5,453 nucleotides of DNA from CAYRVX01 sp964642165 (GTDB lineage: Bacteria; Planctomycetota; Phycisphaerae; SM23-33). Where the stretch lies: NCBI GenBank assembly GCA_964642165.1, contig CAZXOC010000408.1, positions 1 through 5,453 on the forward strand, written 5' to 3'. Made by a program: the position numbers and the translations under genes. The notes under the pieces are model-generated. The model did no database searches and was not told where the DNA came from. It saw nothing but the letters and a program-made list of their open reading frames with translations. Below are positions 1 through 5,453 of this stretch, piece after piece (positions within the stretch are counted from its first letter, which is position 1; the number at the start of each line of letters is the position of its first letter).

Positions 1-17
1 GCTTCCGTCGGGGGGCA

Positions 18-38
18 TAGAATAGAATGACAGTGTCA
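18..38 (+). promoter_or_regulatory. Possible promoter -10 boxes and adjoining inverted repeat
   Basis: This is a small AT-rich island in otherwise GC-rich DNA, 50 to 70 bases before the start of the SlyX-like gene. It holds two overlapping TAGAAT hexamers (18-23 and 23-28), each a 5 of 6 match to the sigma-70 -10 box TATAAT. They run directly into TGACA-G-TGTCA (28-38), a perfect inverted repeat with a one-base centre. A palindrome touching a -10 box is a common arrangement for an operator. A -35 box cannot be judged because it would lie at or beyond the window edge, so the promoter call is tentative. Confidence 0.3.
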
Positions 39-73
39 GCCGAAGCGCTCGATCGCCCTCAGACCGGCTCGAG

Positions 74-79
74 AAAGGA
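74..79 (+). promoter_or_regulatory. Ribosome binding site of the SlyX-like gene
   Basis: AAAGGA lies eight bases before the ATG at 88, a normal Shine-Dalgarno spacing. It supports this small frame over the longer overlapping frame that starts at 27, whose ATG has no such site. Confidence 0.6.
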
Positions 80-87
80 CCCGTCCC

Positions 88-282
88 ATGGAAGACCGCA
101 TCGTCAGGCTGGAGGAGAAGGTGGCCTTCCTCGAGAAGGGCCTCTCGCGGATGACGGAGACCGTCGAGGAGATGAACGTGCACGTGGTGGGGCTCCGCCG
201 GCAGGTTCACGACCTGCGTCGCCAGGCGAGCCCGATCGACGAGCCCGGCCGCCAGGGCGACCACCAGCACCCGCCCCGCTGA
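88..282 (+). CDS. slyX: SlyX family small coiled-coil protein
   Basis: This 64-residue protein probably acts in the cytoplasm; the molecular role of the SlyX family is not established. Residues 1-46 form a continuous amphipathic helix with hydrophobic residues at heptad-like spacing (I5, L8, V12, L15, L19, M22, V26, M29, V33, L36, V40, L43), so a coiled coil is expected. The segment RLEEKVAFLEKGLSRM followed by VEEMNVHV aligns by eye with the SlyX pattern of 'RL.ELE.RLAFQE.TIEELN..V'. As in SlyX, the helix is followed by a short polar, proline-containing tail, here ending HQHPPR. Length is close to the usual 65-75 residues. The start is the ATG with AAAGGA eight bases upstream. It is the only plus-strand gene and converges on the acetyltransferase gene. 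Any short coiled-coil protein could mimic the family, so the symbol is provisional. Confidence 0.7.
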   Translation: MEDRIVRLEEKVAFLEKGLSRMTETVEEMNVHVVGLRRQVHDLRRQASPIDEPGRQGDHQHPPR

Positions 283-298
283 TCGCGACGGACGGCTC

Positions 299-310
299 GC
301 GCGGCCGCGC
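299..310. repeat. 12-base perfect palindrome in the convergent gap
   Basis: The 44-base gap between the stop codons of the SlyX-like gene and the acetyltransferase gene contains the self-complementary 12-mer GCGCGGCCGCGC. It has no loop bases and no flanking T-run on either strand, so it is not a textbook rho-independent terminator. Chance occurrence in such GC-rich DNA is quite possible. Confidence 0.3.
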
Positions 311-326
311 CCGACGCCCGGCTGCG

Positions 327-1559
327 TCAGAAGTGGTCCACCACGTGCTGGTAGTGGGGGCGGAGGGGCAGCAGGGCCGTCAGCGCGGCGACGGCCTGGC
401 GGGAGGCCGTCAGCGTGCCGTCGGCGGCCAGAGCGCGGGCGTCGCGGTAGCCGTAGAGCATCTGGGCGAGGGCCCACTGCGGGAGGCGCGCCTGGGAGCC
501 GTCGCGCCGGGGCAGGCCGACGCTCAGCCGGCCGCTCGACCAGGACAGGCCCACGTCGTCGAGGTTGGTGCGGATCGTCAGGCGCCCCGTGCCCGTCGTG
601 CGCGGGCCCAGCTCCCGGGAGAGCTTCTCCAGCGCCGTGGGGATGCGGATCAAGCGAACCTGCCCCCCGCCGCCGGGGCGGTAGGTGACTTCCTTCCTCA
701 GCCCCAGCGGCTTGCAGAACTCGACGAAGGCGTCGTCCTCGGGCAGGAGGAGCTGGATGCGCTCCAGGCGCTGGCGGACCGCCCGCCTCGCCGCCGCGCG
801 GAGGATGTCAGGCAAGGCGCCCGGCGTGGCGAAGCCGACCTCGATGATCGTGGCCGTGAGGTGCCCGGCGTCGTAGACGACGTAGCCCGCGGGCCGGCCC
901 CGCCCGTCCAGCGCGACCTTGCAGACGGCCTTCGTGCCGTGTTCGACGCCCTTGCGGAACGGCCGCCAGTGCTTCGGGTCGCGCCGCGTCGGGCCGGTGT
1001 GCCCGGCGATGTTGGCGTGGTACATCCGCAGGACCGCGCGGAGGTGTTTCTTCGGTCGGAAAGCCACGAACCGATGCCCGTGCGGCGCGGCGCGTTCGGC
1101 GTCGCGGACGGCGAGGGAACACGCCACGCCGGGGAAGGCCTGGGCGTAGCCGAACTTCGGGTAGAAGCTGGGGATTCCGTAGAGCATGGCCGTGTCGAAG
1201 CCCTCGCGGCGCATCCAGGCGAGGCTGCTTTCCATGACGCGGCGGCTGTAGCCGCGCAAGCGGTGGTCGCGGTGGGTGCCGACGCCGGCGACGCCGCCCA
1301 TCCGGACGACGCCGGAGCCGATCTGCTGCTGGAAATCCACGACGGTCAGCGAGCTGACGTCCCGGCCGTCGACGATGAGGACGAGCTTGTGGTAGGGGAA
1401 GGCGCTGCGGACCTCGAGCTGCGGGTCGAGCGGGCGGTTCAGGTCCTCGCGCCGGCTGCGCGGCGGCACGCGGCGCTTGCGCAGCTCGGCGATGCGCGCG
1501 TTGGCCTCGTCGAACGTCACCCGGCGCCGGCGCGCCTTGCTCGGGGCCCTCTTCGCCAT
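327..1559 (-). CDS. Eis-like GNAT family N-acetyltransferase
   Basis: This 410-residue cytoplasmic protein probably moves an acetyl group from acetyl-CoA to an amine; the substrate is unknown. The acetyl-CoA binding motif A is at residues 93-111 (VGTHRDHRLRGYSRRVMES), with R100-x-x-G103 in the pyrophosphate loop. It is followed by the helix SSLAWMRREGFDTAML and then SFYPKFGY (131-138), typical of the Eis-like group. Residues 165-310 would be the second, degenerate GNAT fold. Residues about 325-400 resemble the SCP2-like C-terminal domain. The chain ends in a free phenylalanine (VVDHF); in mycobacterial Eis the C-terminal carboxylate is the catalytic base and a tyrosine near motif A the acid, for which Y138 is the likely counterpart. 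Length matches the family's roughly 400 residues. The first 50 residues are unusually basic and do not show a clear first GNAT strand and helix. Start: ATG with GGAAAGGGA upstream. It has its own promoter-like box. Confidence 0.85.
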   Translation of the reverse strand: MAKRAPSKARRRRVTFDEANARIAELRKRRVPPRSRREDLNRPLDPQLEVRSAFPYHKLVLIVDGRDVSSLTVVDFQQQIGSGVVRMGGVAGVGTHRDHRLRGYSRRVMESSLAWMRREGFDTAMLYGIPSFYPKFGYAQAFPGVACSLAVRDAERAAPHGHRFVAFRPKKHLRAVLRMYHANIAGHTGPTRRDPKHWRPFRKGVEHGTKAVCKVALDGRGRPAGYVVYDAGHLTATIIEVGFATPGALPDILRAAARRAVRQRLERIQLLLPEDDAFVEFCKPLGLRKEVTYRPGGGGQVRLIRIPTALEKLSRELGPRTTGTGRLTIRTNLDDVGLSWSSGRLSVGLPRRDGSQARLPQWALAQMLYGYRDARALAADGTLTASRQAVAALTALLPLRPHYQHVVDHF

Positions 1560-1566
1560 GCGGACG

Positions 1567-1575
1567 TCCCTTTCC
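1567..1575 (-). promoter_or_regulatory. Ribosome binding site of the acetyltransferase gene
   Basis: On the minus strand GGAAAGGGA ends seven bases before the ATG at 1559. This supports that start for the Eis-like protein. Confidence 0.55.
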
Positions 1576-1627
1576 GTTCGGCCCGTTGCCGGTCCTCTCG
1601 CCTGCGGCCGCCTCGGGGCGCTGCGAG

Positions 1628-1633
1628 AGTATA
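1628..1633 (-). promoter_or_regulatory. Possible -10 box for the acetyltransferase gene
   Basis: TATACT on the minus strand, a 5 of 6 match to TATAAT, is the only AT-rich hexamer in the 107-base gap between the membrane-protein gene and the acetyltransferase gene. It lies 68 bases before the ATG. No recognisable -35 box is found 16-18 bases upstream, where the sequence is all G and C. The rest of the gap contains only an imperfect GC stem (1636-1654, six of seven pairs, five-base loop) without a T-run. Confidence 0.3.
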
Positions 1634-1666
1634 CCGCGGGCCGGGACGGGCCGCCGCACCCGCCGG

Positions 1667-3289
1667 CTACTTGAGGGTGAGGGAGATGTCGCCCGTGCGC
1701 TTCTTGGCGTCGAAGGGGGCGCCGCCGTCGTCCTTGCCGTCCGGGCCGATGCTGTAGACGACGGCGCCGTCCTTCGTCGGCTTCCAGCGGATCGCCCGGC
1801 CGTCGAAGGGATCGACCGGCACGACGGTGAGCAGCTCACCGACGAGGTCGGCGGGCGTTCCCGGCAGCCGCCCGTGGCGGGCGCGGTAGCGCACCGCCGC
1901 CAGGGCCGTCCGCGCCACCCCGCGCCGGGCGTCGCCCTGCGCGCACATCCTGGCCGCGCCGCCGAGCGCCGGCGTCAAATGGTTCGTGAGGATGGCCATC
2001 GGACCGATGGGGACGTCCTGCTCGACCTTCTCCCAGCCGTCTCGCGCCTCGTGGTACGCCCGGGCCGCGAGACGCCGGTGCTCCGCCGACAGCCGCGAGT
2101 GGGCCGCCAGGTCGTTGTGCAGCAGGAAGACCCGGTAGACCGGCCGCAGCGCCGGGGAGAGCCCGTAGAGCTGCCAGGCCTCCGAATCGGACGCCCGGCC
2201 GCCCTCCATGGACGAGAAGACCGCCAGGCGGAACGCCTCCTCCATGCGGACCGATCGCTCCAGCAGGCGCCGGTAGGAGAGGCTCTCCTCGACGCGCAGG
2301 GCGGCGAGGTCGTCGGGCGAGGCTCGCCCGGCGGCCAGCACAGCCCGCAGCGCCGCCATGGCCGCGCCGTCGGCGCGAAGGGCCGTCAGCGCCGAGATGA
2401 GGATCGGCGTGCTGCCGGCGTGCTCGGCCTGAACGAACAGGGCGTGGATGTCCCTCAGCGCGCCGCGGACGTCGCCGCGAGCGGCGCGGCTTCGCGCGGA
2501 CAGCGCCAGGAGACTGGTGGTCCACCGCATCCCGGGGACCTCGGGCATCAGCTCGAAGAGCGTGAGGCTGCTGTACTCGTGCTCGAAGTAGCAGCCGGTC
2601 TTGCCCGCGGCGGCGTGCAGCAGCCGGAGCGTCGGCTCGTGGCGCCGCAGGAACGCCGTCAGGTCGGGGTCGTTGGGATCGAAGGCCGCCGCGCCGCCGT
2701 CCTCCACGGCCTTGGCCCACGACTCCTTCCAGCCGTCCGGGACCCACCCCCACCCCTTAGCCCGGTCTTTGGGGCAGAGGCGCTCGAAGGCCTGCTGGTA
2801 GAGGAAGGCGGCGTTGTCGCGGTCGGGCACGCGGGCGGGCGCGACGGACAGGGCCATGGCCCCGGCCTCGGCCCGCATCGCCCCCAGACGGTGGCGGATC
2901 GTCAGGTCCAGGTTCCAGAACGTGATCAGGTGCACCGCCACGGCTGCGCCCAGCGCCAGGGCGAGCTTGCCTCTCGGCCACGTCGCGGCGGGCGGCTCCT
3001 GCGCGGCCGGCGCCAGCCCGCGCCGGCACGTCCACGCCGCGCCGGCCAGGTAGCAGCCCGTCAGGGCGGCCAGCGGCCAGAACCACGGCAGCGCCGAGCC
3101 CAGGACGAACCGGGCGTACGCCGCCAGGACCGTCGCCGCGGCGTAGACGGCCAGCGGGGCGATCGCCGCGATCGCGATAAGCACCTTCCTCGCCCGGCCC
3201 GGGCGCAGGCGCGCCAGGCACGCCGTGAGCGTCGCGACGAGCAGGAGCGAGACGGCCAGGCTCTCCAGCCAGAGCAGGACGTACGCCAT
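1667..3289 (-). CDS. Multi-pass membrane protein with GspG-like C-terminal segment
   Basis: This 540-residue protein of unknown function resembles hypothetical membrane proteins common in planctomycetes. Four hydrophobic stretches are visible at about residues 4-26, 36-57, 66-86 and 107-125, so the N-terminal quarter is a membrane anchor. The remaining 415 residues form one large, mostly helical soluble domain, probably outside the cytoplasmic membrane. The last 80 residues, from ALAAVRYRARHGRLPGTPADL (462 on) through PVDPFDGRAIRW to VVYSIGPDGKDDGG (510-523), resemble the C-terminal half of type II secretion major pseudopilins of the GspG type. The N-terminal methylation helix of a pseudopilin is absent, so it is not itself a pilin. 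The ATG lies three bases after the stop of the upstream small membrane protein and has a strong AGGGAGGT site, so it is the third gene of the sigma-factor operon. It may be a target or sensor of that system; this is inference. Confidence 0.75.
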   Translation of the reverse strand: MAYVLLWLESLAVSLLLVATLTACLARLRPGRARKVLIAIAAIAPLAVYAAATVLAAYARFVLGSALPWFWPLAALTGCYLAGAAWTCRRGLAPAAQEPPAATWPRGKLALALGAAVAVHLITFWNLDLTIRHRLGAMRAEAGAMALSVAPARVPDRDNAAFLYQQAFERLCPKDRAKGWGWVPDGWKESWAKAVEDGGAAAFDPNDPDLTAFLRRHEPTLRLLHAAAGKTGCYFEHEYSSLTLFELMPEVPGMRWTTSLLALSARSRAARGDVRGALRDIHALFVQAEHAGSTPILISALTALRADGAAMAALRAVLAAGRASPDDLAALRVEESLSYRRLLERSVRMEEAFRLAVFSSMEGGRASDSEAWQLYGLSPALRPVYRVFLLHNDLAAHSRLSAEHRRLAARAYHEARDGWEKVEQDVPIGPMAILTNHLTPALGGAARMCAQGDARRGVARTALAAVRYRARHGRLPGTPADLVGELLTVVPVDPFDGRAIRWKPTKDGAVVYSIGPDGKDDGGAPFDAKKRTGDISLTLK

Positions 3290-3292
3290 CGG

Positions 3293-3733
3293 TCAACCTC
3301 CCTGGGCCTTCGGGCCCGGTTGGCGGGTCGGCACACGGGGCACAAGCGGGCGCGCGGGCGGCGGCGGGCAGCCGCGCAGGTCCGTTCCCGCGCGAAGGGC
3401 CGTCGCGCAGGCGAGCGCCTCTCGCGGCGACAGGCCGGGCAGGAGGCGGCGGATCTCCCGCGCCGTCGCGCGGACGGCGCGCGGGTCTCCTCGCCGGCGC
3501 GGGGCGCCCTGCGTCGCCGTCGTCGCGCTGAGGGACAGGTTCAGCCAGAGCAGCGCCGCCGCGGCGACCTGGGCGGCGAAGGCCCATCGGGCGCGGCGTT
3601 GCTGCCGGCGGAGCTCGACGGGCACGGCGGCCAGGACGCGCCGGCGCAAGGCCGGCGGCACCGCGGGACGGGGGCGCTCCGCCAGCTCTCGCTCGAGCCG
3701 CCCCAGTTCGGATGGCAGGTCGGTGTCCTTCAC
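3293..3733 (-). CDS. Small single-pass membrane protein, candidate anti-sigma factor
   Basis: This 146-residue protein is not recognised as a named family. Residues 1-48 are charged and helical (SELGRLERELAERP, then ALRRRVLAAVPVELRRQQRRAR). One hydrophobic segment follows at about 49-69 (WAFAAQVAAAALLWLNLSLSA), with arginines before it, which predicts the N-terminus in the cytoplasm. About 75 residues rich in proline and arginine lie outside. Position directly after an ECF sigma gene and this topology fit an anti-sigma factor. However, the zinc-binding HxxxCxxC motif of the common class is absent; the only cysteines are C109 and C122. I chose the GTG at 3733, which has GGAGGA nine bases upstream. 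The GTG at 3742 would add three residues, but GGAGGA abuts it with no spacing. The gap to the sigma gene is five bases and to the next gene three. Function is inferred from context only. Confidence 0.65.
   Translation of the reverse strand: MKDTDLPSELGRLERELAERPRPAVPPALRRRVLAAVPVELRRQQRRARWAFAAQVAAAALLWLNLSLSATTATQGAPRRRGDPRAVRATAREIRRLLPGLSPREALACATALRAGTDLRGCPPPPARPLVPRVPTRQPGPKAQGG
3296..3303 (-). promoter_or_regulatory. Ribosome binding site of the 540-residue membrane protein, inside the preceding gene
   Basis: AGGGAGGT on the minus strand encodes the last glycines of the small membrane protein and ends six bases before the ATG at 3289. Its placement shows that the two genes are translated from one transcript. 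Confidence 0.7.
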
Positions 3734-3738
3734 CAGGA

Positions 3739-4266
3739 TCACTCCTCCAGGGCCGCCCGGAGCTTCCCCAGGGCGTAGCGGTACCGGCTGGCGGCCGTGT
3801 TGGCGCTGACCGCGAGCGCCTGGCCGATCTCGGCGAAGGTCAGCCCGCCGTCGACCTTCAGCGCGAGCACGTCGCGCTGCTCGGCCGGCAGGGCGCTAAG
3901 GGCGCGTTGGAGCCGCTCGCAGCGCGGGTCCGCCCGGGCGGGGCTGTCGCCGGCGGGGGCGCCCTGCACGGCGTCGTGTGCGGCGATCGGCCGGCGGCGG
4001 CGGCGTTCGGCGCAGCGCGCCGCGGCGTGGCGAAGCGCCGCGAAGAGGTACGCCGTCAGGTTGTGCACCCGCGCCAGTCGCTTGCGGGATCGGACCATGG
4101 CCATGAACGTCTCCTGGACGGCGTCCTCGGCGTCGGCGGGCTCGCCGAGCAAGGTCAGCGCGGCGCGGTAGAGCCGCTCGGCGTACCGGTCGTACAGGGC
4201 CGCGAAGGCCTCTTCCCGGCCGGCGGCCAGGCCCACACGCAGCGGGTCGGCGCCCTGGTCACTCAT
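3739..4266 (-). CDS. ECF-type RNA polymerase sigma-70 factor
   Basis: This 175-residue protein directs RNA polymerase to a specific promoter set. Region sigma2 spans about residues 19-90. It contains EEAFAALYDRYAERLYRAAL (region 2.1), the core-binding/-10 motif DAEDAVQETFMAM at 45-57, and TAYLFAALRHAAARCAERRRRR (about 71-92). An alanine- and proline-rich linker (about 93-117) replaces region 3, as in all ECF factors. Region sigma4 spans 118-172 with LPAEQRDVLALKVDGGLTFAEIG, the helix-turn-helix (about 143-166) and VSANTAASRYRYALGKLR, which reads the -35 element. Length is normal for ECF factors, and there is no C-terminal extension. Start: ATG with GAGGAAGG upstream. It is first in an operon with a single-pass membrane protein and a 540-residue membrane protein, suggesting response to an envelope signal. 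I cannot assign an ECF subgroup by eye. Confidence 0.92.
   Translation of the reverse strand: MSDQGADPLRVGLAAGREEAFAALYDRYAERLYRAALTLLGEPADAEDAVQETFMAMVRSRKRLARVHNLTAYLFAALRHAAARCAERRRRRPIAAHDAVQGAPAGDSPARADPRCERLQRALSALPAEQRDVLALKVDGGLTFAEIGQALAVSANTAASRYRYALGKLRAALEE
3743..3748 (-). promoter_or_regulatory. Ribosome binding site that decides the start of the small membrane protein
   Basis: GGAGGA on the minus strand encodes the end of the sigma factor (ALEE). It stands nine bases before the GTG at 3733 but directly against the GTG at 3742, so only the downstream GTG has a workable spacing. It indicates translation coupled to the end of the sigma gene. Confidence 0.6.
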
Positions 4267-4270
4267 CCAG

Positions 4271-4278
4271 CCTTCCTC
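4271..4278 (-). promoter_or_regulatory. Ribosome binding site of the sigma factor gene
   Basis: GAGGAAGG on the minus strand precedes the ATG at 4266, with its GAGGA core seven bases away. It supports this start. Confidence 0.55.
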
Positions 4279-4320
4279 ATGGACGAAGAGTCGGGATCTC
4301 CCCCGATTTGTCTACGAAAG

Positions 4321-4347
4321 CGCCGCCGTCGGCAAGGAATCGCGGCG
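4321..4347 (-). terminator. Weak hairpin downstream of the PD40/TPR gene
   Basis: On the minus strand, 18 bases after the TAG of the PD40/TPR gene, CGCCGC and GCGGCG can form a six-pair stem around a 15-base loop, followed by CTTTCG. The loop is long and the T-run is only three bases, so this would be a poor intrinsic terminator. The rest of the 97-base gap before the sigma gene (4269-4365) holds a second small stem (TCGGG/CCCGA, 4291-4306) and no convincing -35/-10 pair. Confidence 0.2.
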
Positions 4348-4365
4348 TCTCGGCCGGTCGCGGGC

Positions 4366-5453
4366 CTACGGGCGGTTCTGCCGGTACCGCTCGAGGCGAG
4401 CCTCGATGCTGCGCGCGAGATCGCCCAGCCCGCCCGCGCGAGCCAGGCGCAGGGCCCTCTCGGCGGACCGGGCCGCCTCGCCGAAGCGCCCGGCGCGGGC
4501 GTAGTTCGCCGCCAGGTGGTCGTGCAGCGTGGGGAAGCGGTCGACGCCCGGCTTGAGCTTCACCGCCTCGGCGTAGTGCTTGAGGGGCCGGTCGATCTGG
4601 CCCTGCATGGCCAGGACCAGGGCGAGGTAGTAGTGCGCCTCGGCGTGCGAGGGGTCGAGCTGCACGGCCTGTTCGAGGTGGGCGGCGGCCTGGGCGGGTC
4701 GCCTCGCGAAGACCAGCCCCCGGGCGAGATGGTAGCGCATCTCCGCGGGGCGGTACTGCGCCCCGAGCCCGTTGGGCATGCGGCGGACGGCCTCGGCGAG
4801 GTGCTCGACGGCCTTGCGGATCTGCTTCTGGTGCAGCAGCGCCATGCCCATCTCGTAGTTCGCCGGGCCGTCGTGCGGCGCCAGGTTCAGCGCCCGCGTC
4901 AGGTGGGCCATCCCCCGGGCGTGCTCCGCCTTGACGTGATACAGCAGGAAGCCCAGCCTGCGGTGCGCCTCGGCGTTGTGCGGGTTCAGCCCCAGGGCCT
5001 TGCGGTAGCTGCGGATGGCGCGATCGGTCTCGCCGGCCATGAAGTGCTGGTTGCCCGCCCGCACGAAGGAGTTGTCGTTGAGGAAGGCCTCGTGGATCTT
5101 GCGGATGGCGACGGCCCCGGCGGGGACGAACTCGGGGATGTTCACCGCCCGGTCCGCCGTGGTCAGCCGGTCCAGCAGGACGGGCGGGGTGCTTCGGCCT
5201 TCCTCGTCGATGTGCGTCAGCCAGAGCTGCGTGTACGGGCCGTTTGCCTTGGAGGCGAACACCAGCCACCGCCCGTTGGGCGACCAACTGTGCCAGGAGT
5301 TCATCCGCGGCGTGTTGCAGCGCAGCCGGCGCGCCTCGCCGCCGGCGGCGGGGAGGATGTACAGCTCGCTGTCCGGCTGGAGCAGCATGTAGCTGCGAGC
5401 CTTGCAGAAGACGATCCACTTGCCGTCCGGCGAGTACTTGGCGAAGAAGTTGC
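4366..5453 (-). CDS. PD40 beta-propeller / TPR protein, cut by the right edge
   Basis: The reading frame stays open to the right edge, so the N-terminus lies outside; 361 C-terminal residues are visible. An internal ATG at 5388 is not the start, because the codons before it continue the propeller (KYSPDGKWIVF). Two PD40/TolB-like blades are visible, YSPDGKWIVF and WSPNGRWLVF, joined by SELYILPAAGGEARRLRCNT and MNSWHSW. After a linker (VNIPEFVPAG), six TPR repeats occupy roughly 4440-5067, for example AGNQHFMAGETDRAIRSYRK, AEAHRRLGFLLY, YEMGMALLHQKQIRKAVEHL, AEAHYYLALVLAMQGQIDRP and LAANYARAGRFGEAARSAER. I recognise the blade sequence (SPDGKWIVFCKA, LLQPDSELYI, MNSWHSWSPNGRW, YTQLWLTHID) as a conserved family of PVC and Bacteroidetes bacteria, probably periplasmic and of unproven function. 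Both modules serve protein binding, so a scaffold role is plausible. It is upstream of the sigma gene in the same direction, with a 97-base gap. Confidence 0.85.
   Translation of the reverse strand, partial: NFFAKYSPDGKWIVFCKARSYMLLQPDSELYILPAAGGEARRLRCNTPRMNSWHSWSPNGRWLVFASKANGPYTQLWLTHIDEEGRSTPPVLLDRLTTADRAVNIPEFVPAGAVAIRKIHEAFLNDNSFVRAGNQHFMAGETDRAIRSYRKALGLNPHNAEAHRRLGFLLYHVKAEHARGMAHLTRALNLAPHDGPANYEMGMALLHQKQIRKAVEHLAEAVRRMPNGLGAQYRPAEMRYHLARGLVFARRPAQAAAHLEQAVQLDPSHAEAHYYLALVLAMQGQIDRPLKHYAEAVKLKPGVDRFPTLHDHLAANYARAGRFGEAARSAERALRLARAGGLGDLARSIEARLERYRQNRP

Noticed and set aside
1636..1654. GC stem (six of seven pairs, five-base loop) after the stop of the 540-residue protein, considered as a terminator
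   Set aside because: It has an internal mismatch and no T-run follows on the minus strand; such stems are expected by chance in this composition.
27..1757. 576-codon open frame on the plus strand, overlapping the SlyX-like gene and opposite the acetyltransferase gene
   Set aside because: Its product is an arginine/alanine/glycine-rich sequence with no domain signal, and it lies antisense to a clear GNAT protein. Very high GC content removes stop codons and creates such frames.
808..1839. 343-codon minus-strand frame spanning the acetyltransferase start and the 107-base gap
   Set aside because: Shadow frame with low-complexity R/A/P composition; it would run out of frame through the GNAT motif A.
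1586..3778. 730-codon open frame on the plus strand opposite the membrane-protein genes
   Set aside because: It has low-complexity R/G/A/Q composition and no recognisable motif. The opposite strand encodes proteins with membrane spans, proper ribosome binding sites and operon spacing.
4277..5419. 380-codon minus-strand frame overlapping the PD40/TPR gene
   Set aside because: The alternative frame gives proline/arginine-rich sequence, while the chosen frame shows six TPR repeats and two PD40 blades.

Overview
The window is uniformly very GC-rich, gene-dense chromosomal-type DNA with no sign of mobile elements, RNA genes or CRISPR. Three protein features fit a planctomycete or related PVC-group bacterium: a PD40 beta-propeller/TPR protein whose propeller blades I recognise as a conserved family, a multi-pass membrane protein ending in a GspG-like 'DPFDG...VVYSIGPDGKDDGG' segment, and an ECF sigma factor followed by a small single-pass membrane protein. 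This taxonomic assignment is an inference from protein style, not from a marker gene.

Layout. Bases 1-87 are upstream DNA with a possible promoter/operator, followed by a small plus-strand SlyX-like coiled-coil gene (88-282). All other genes are on the minus strand. Reading in their direction of transcription (right to left), they are: a PD40+TPR protein cut by the right edge (5453-4366); a 97-base gap; an ECF sigma-70 factor (4266-3739); a 146-residue single-pass membrane protein that is a candidate anti-sigma factor (3733-3293); a 540-residue membrane-anchored protein (3289-1667); a 107-base gap with a promoter-like box; and an Eis-like GNAT acetyltransferase (1559-327). The last converges on the SlyX-like gene across a 44-base gap.

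How the genes may work together. The sigma factor, small membrane protein and 540-residue membrane protein are packed with gaps of 5 and 3 bases, and each ribosome binding site lies inside the preceding gene. They are almost certainly one operon. The most economical reading is an envelope-signalling unit: the small membrane protein controls the sigma factor and the large one is its target or sensor. Only the operon structure and the sigma factor are directly supported. The PD40/TPR gene, the acetyltransferase and the SlyX-like gene look like independent units. No stretch longer than 300 bases lacks a gene. I see no striking new system here; the sigma/membrane-protein operon is the most worthwhile lead.
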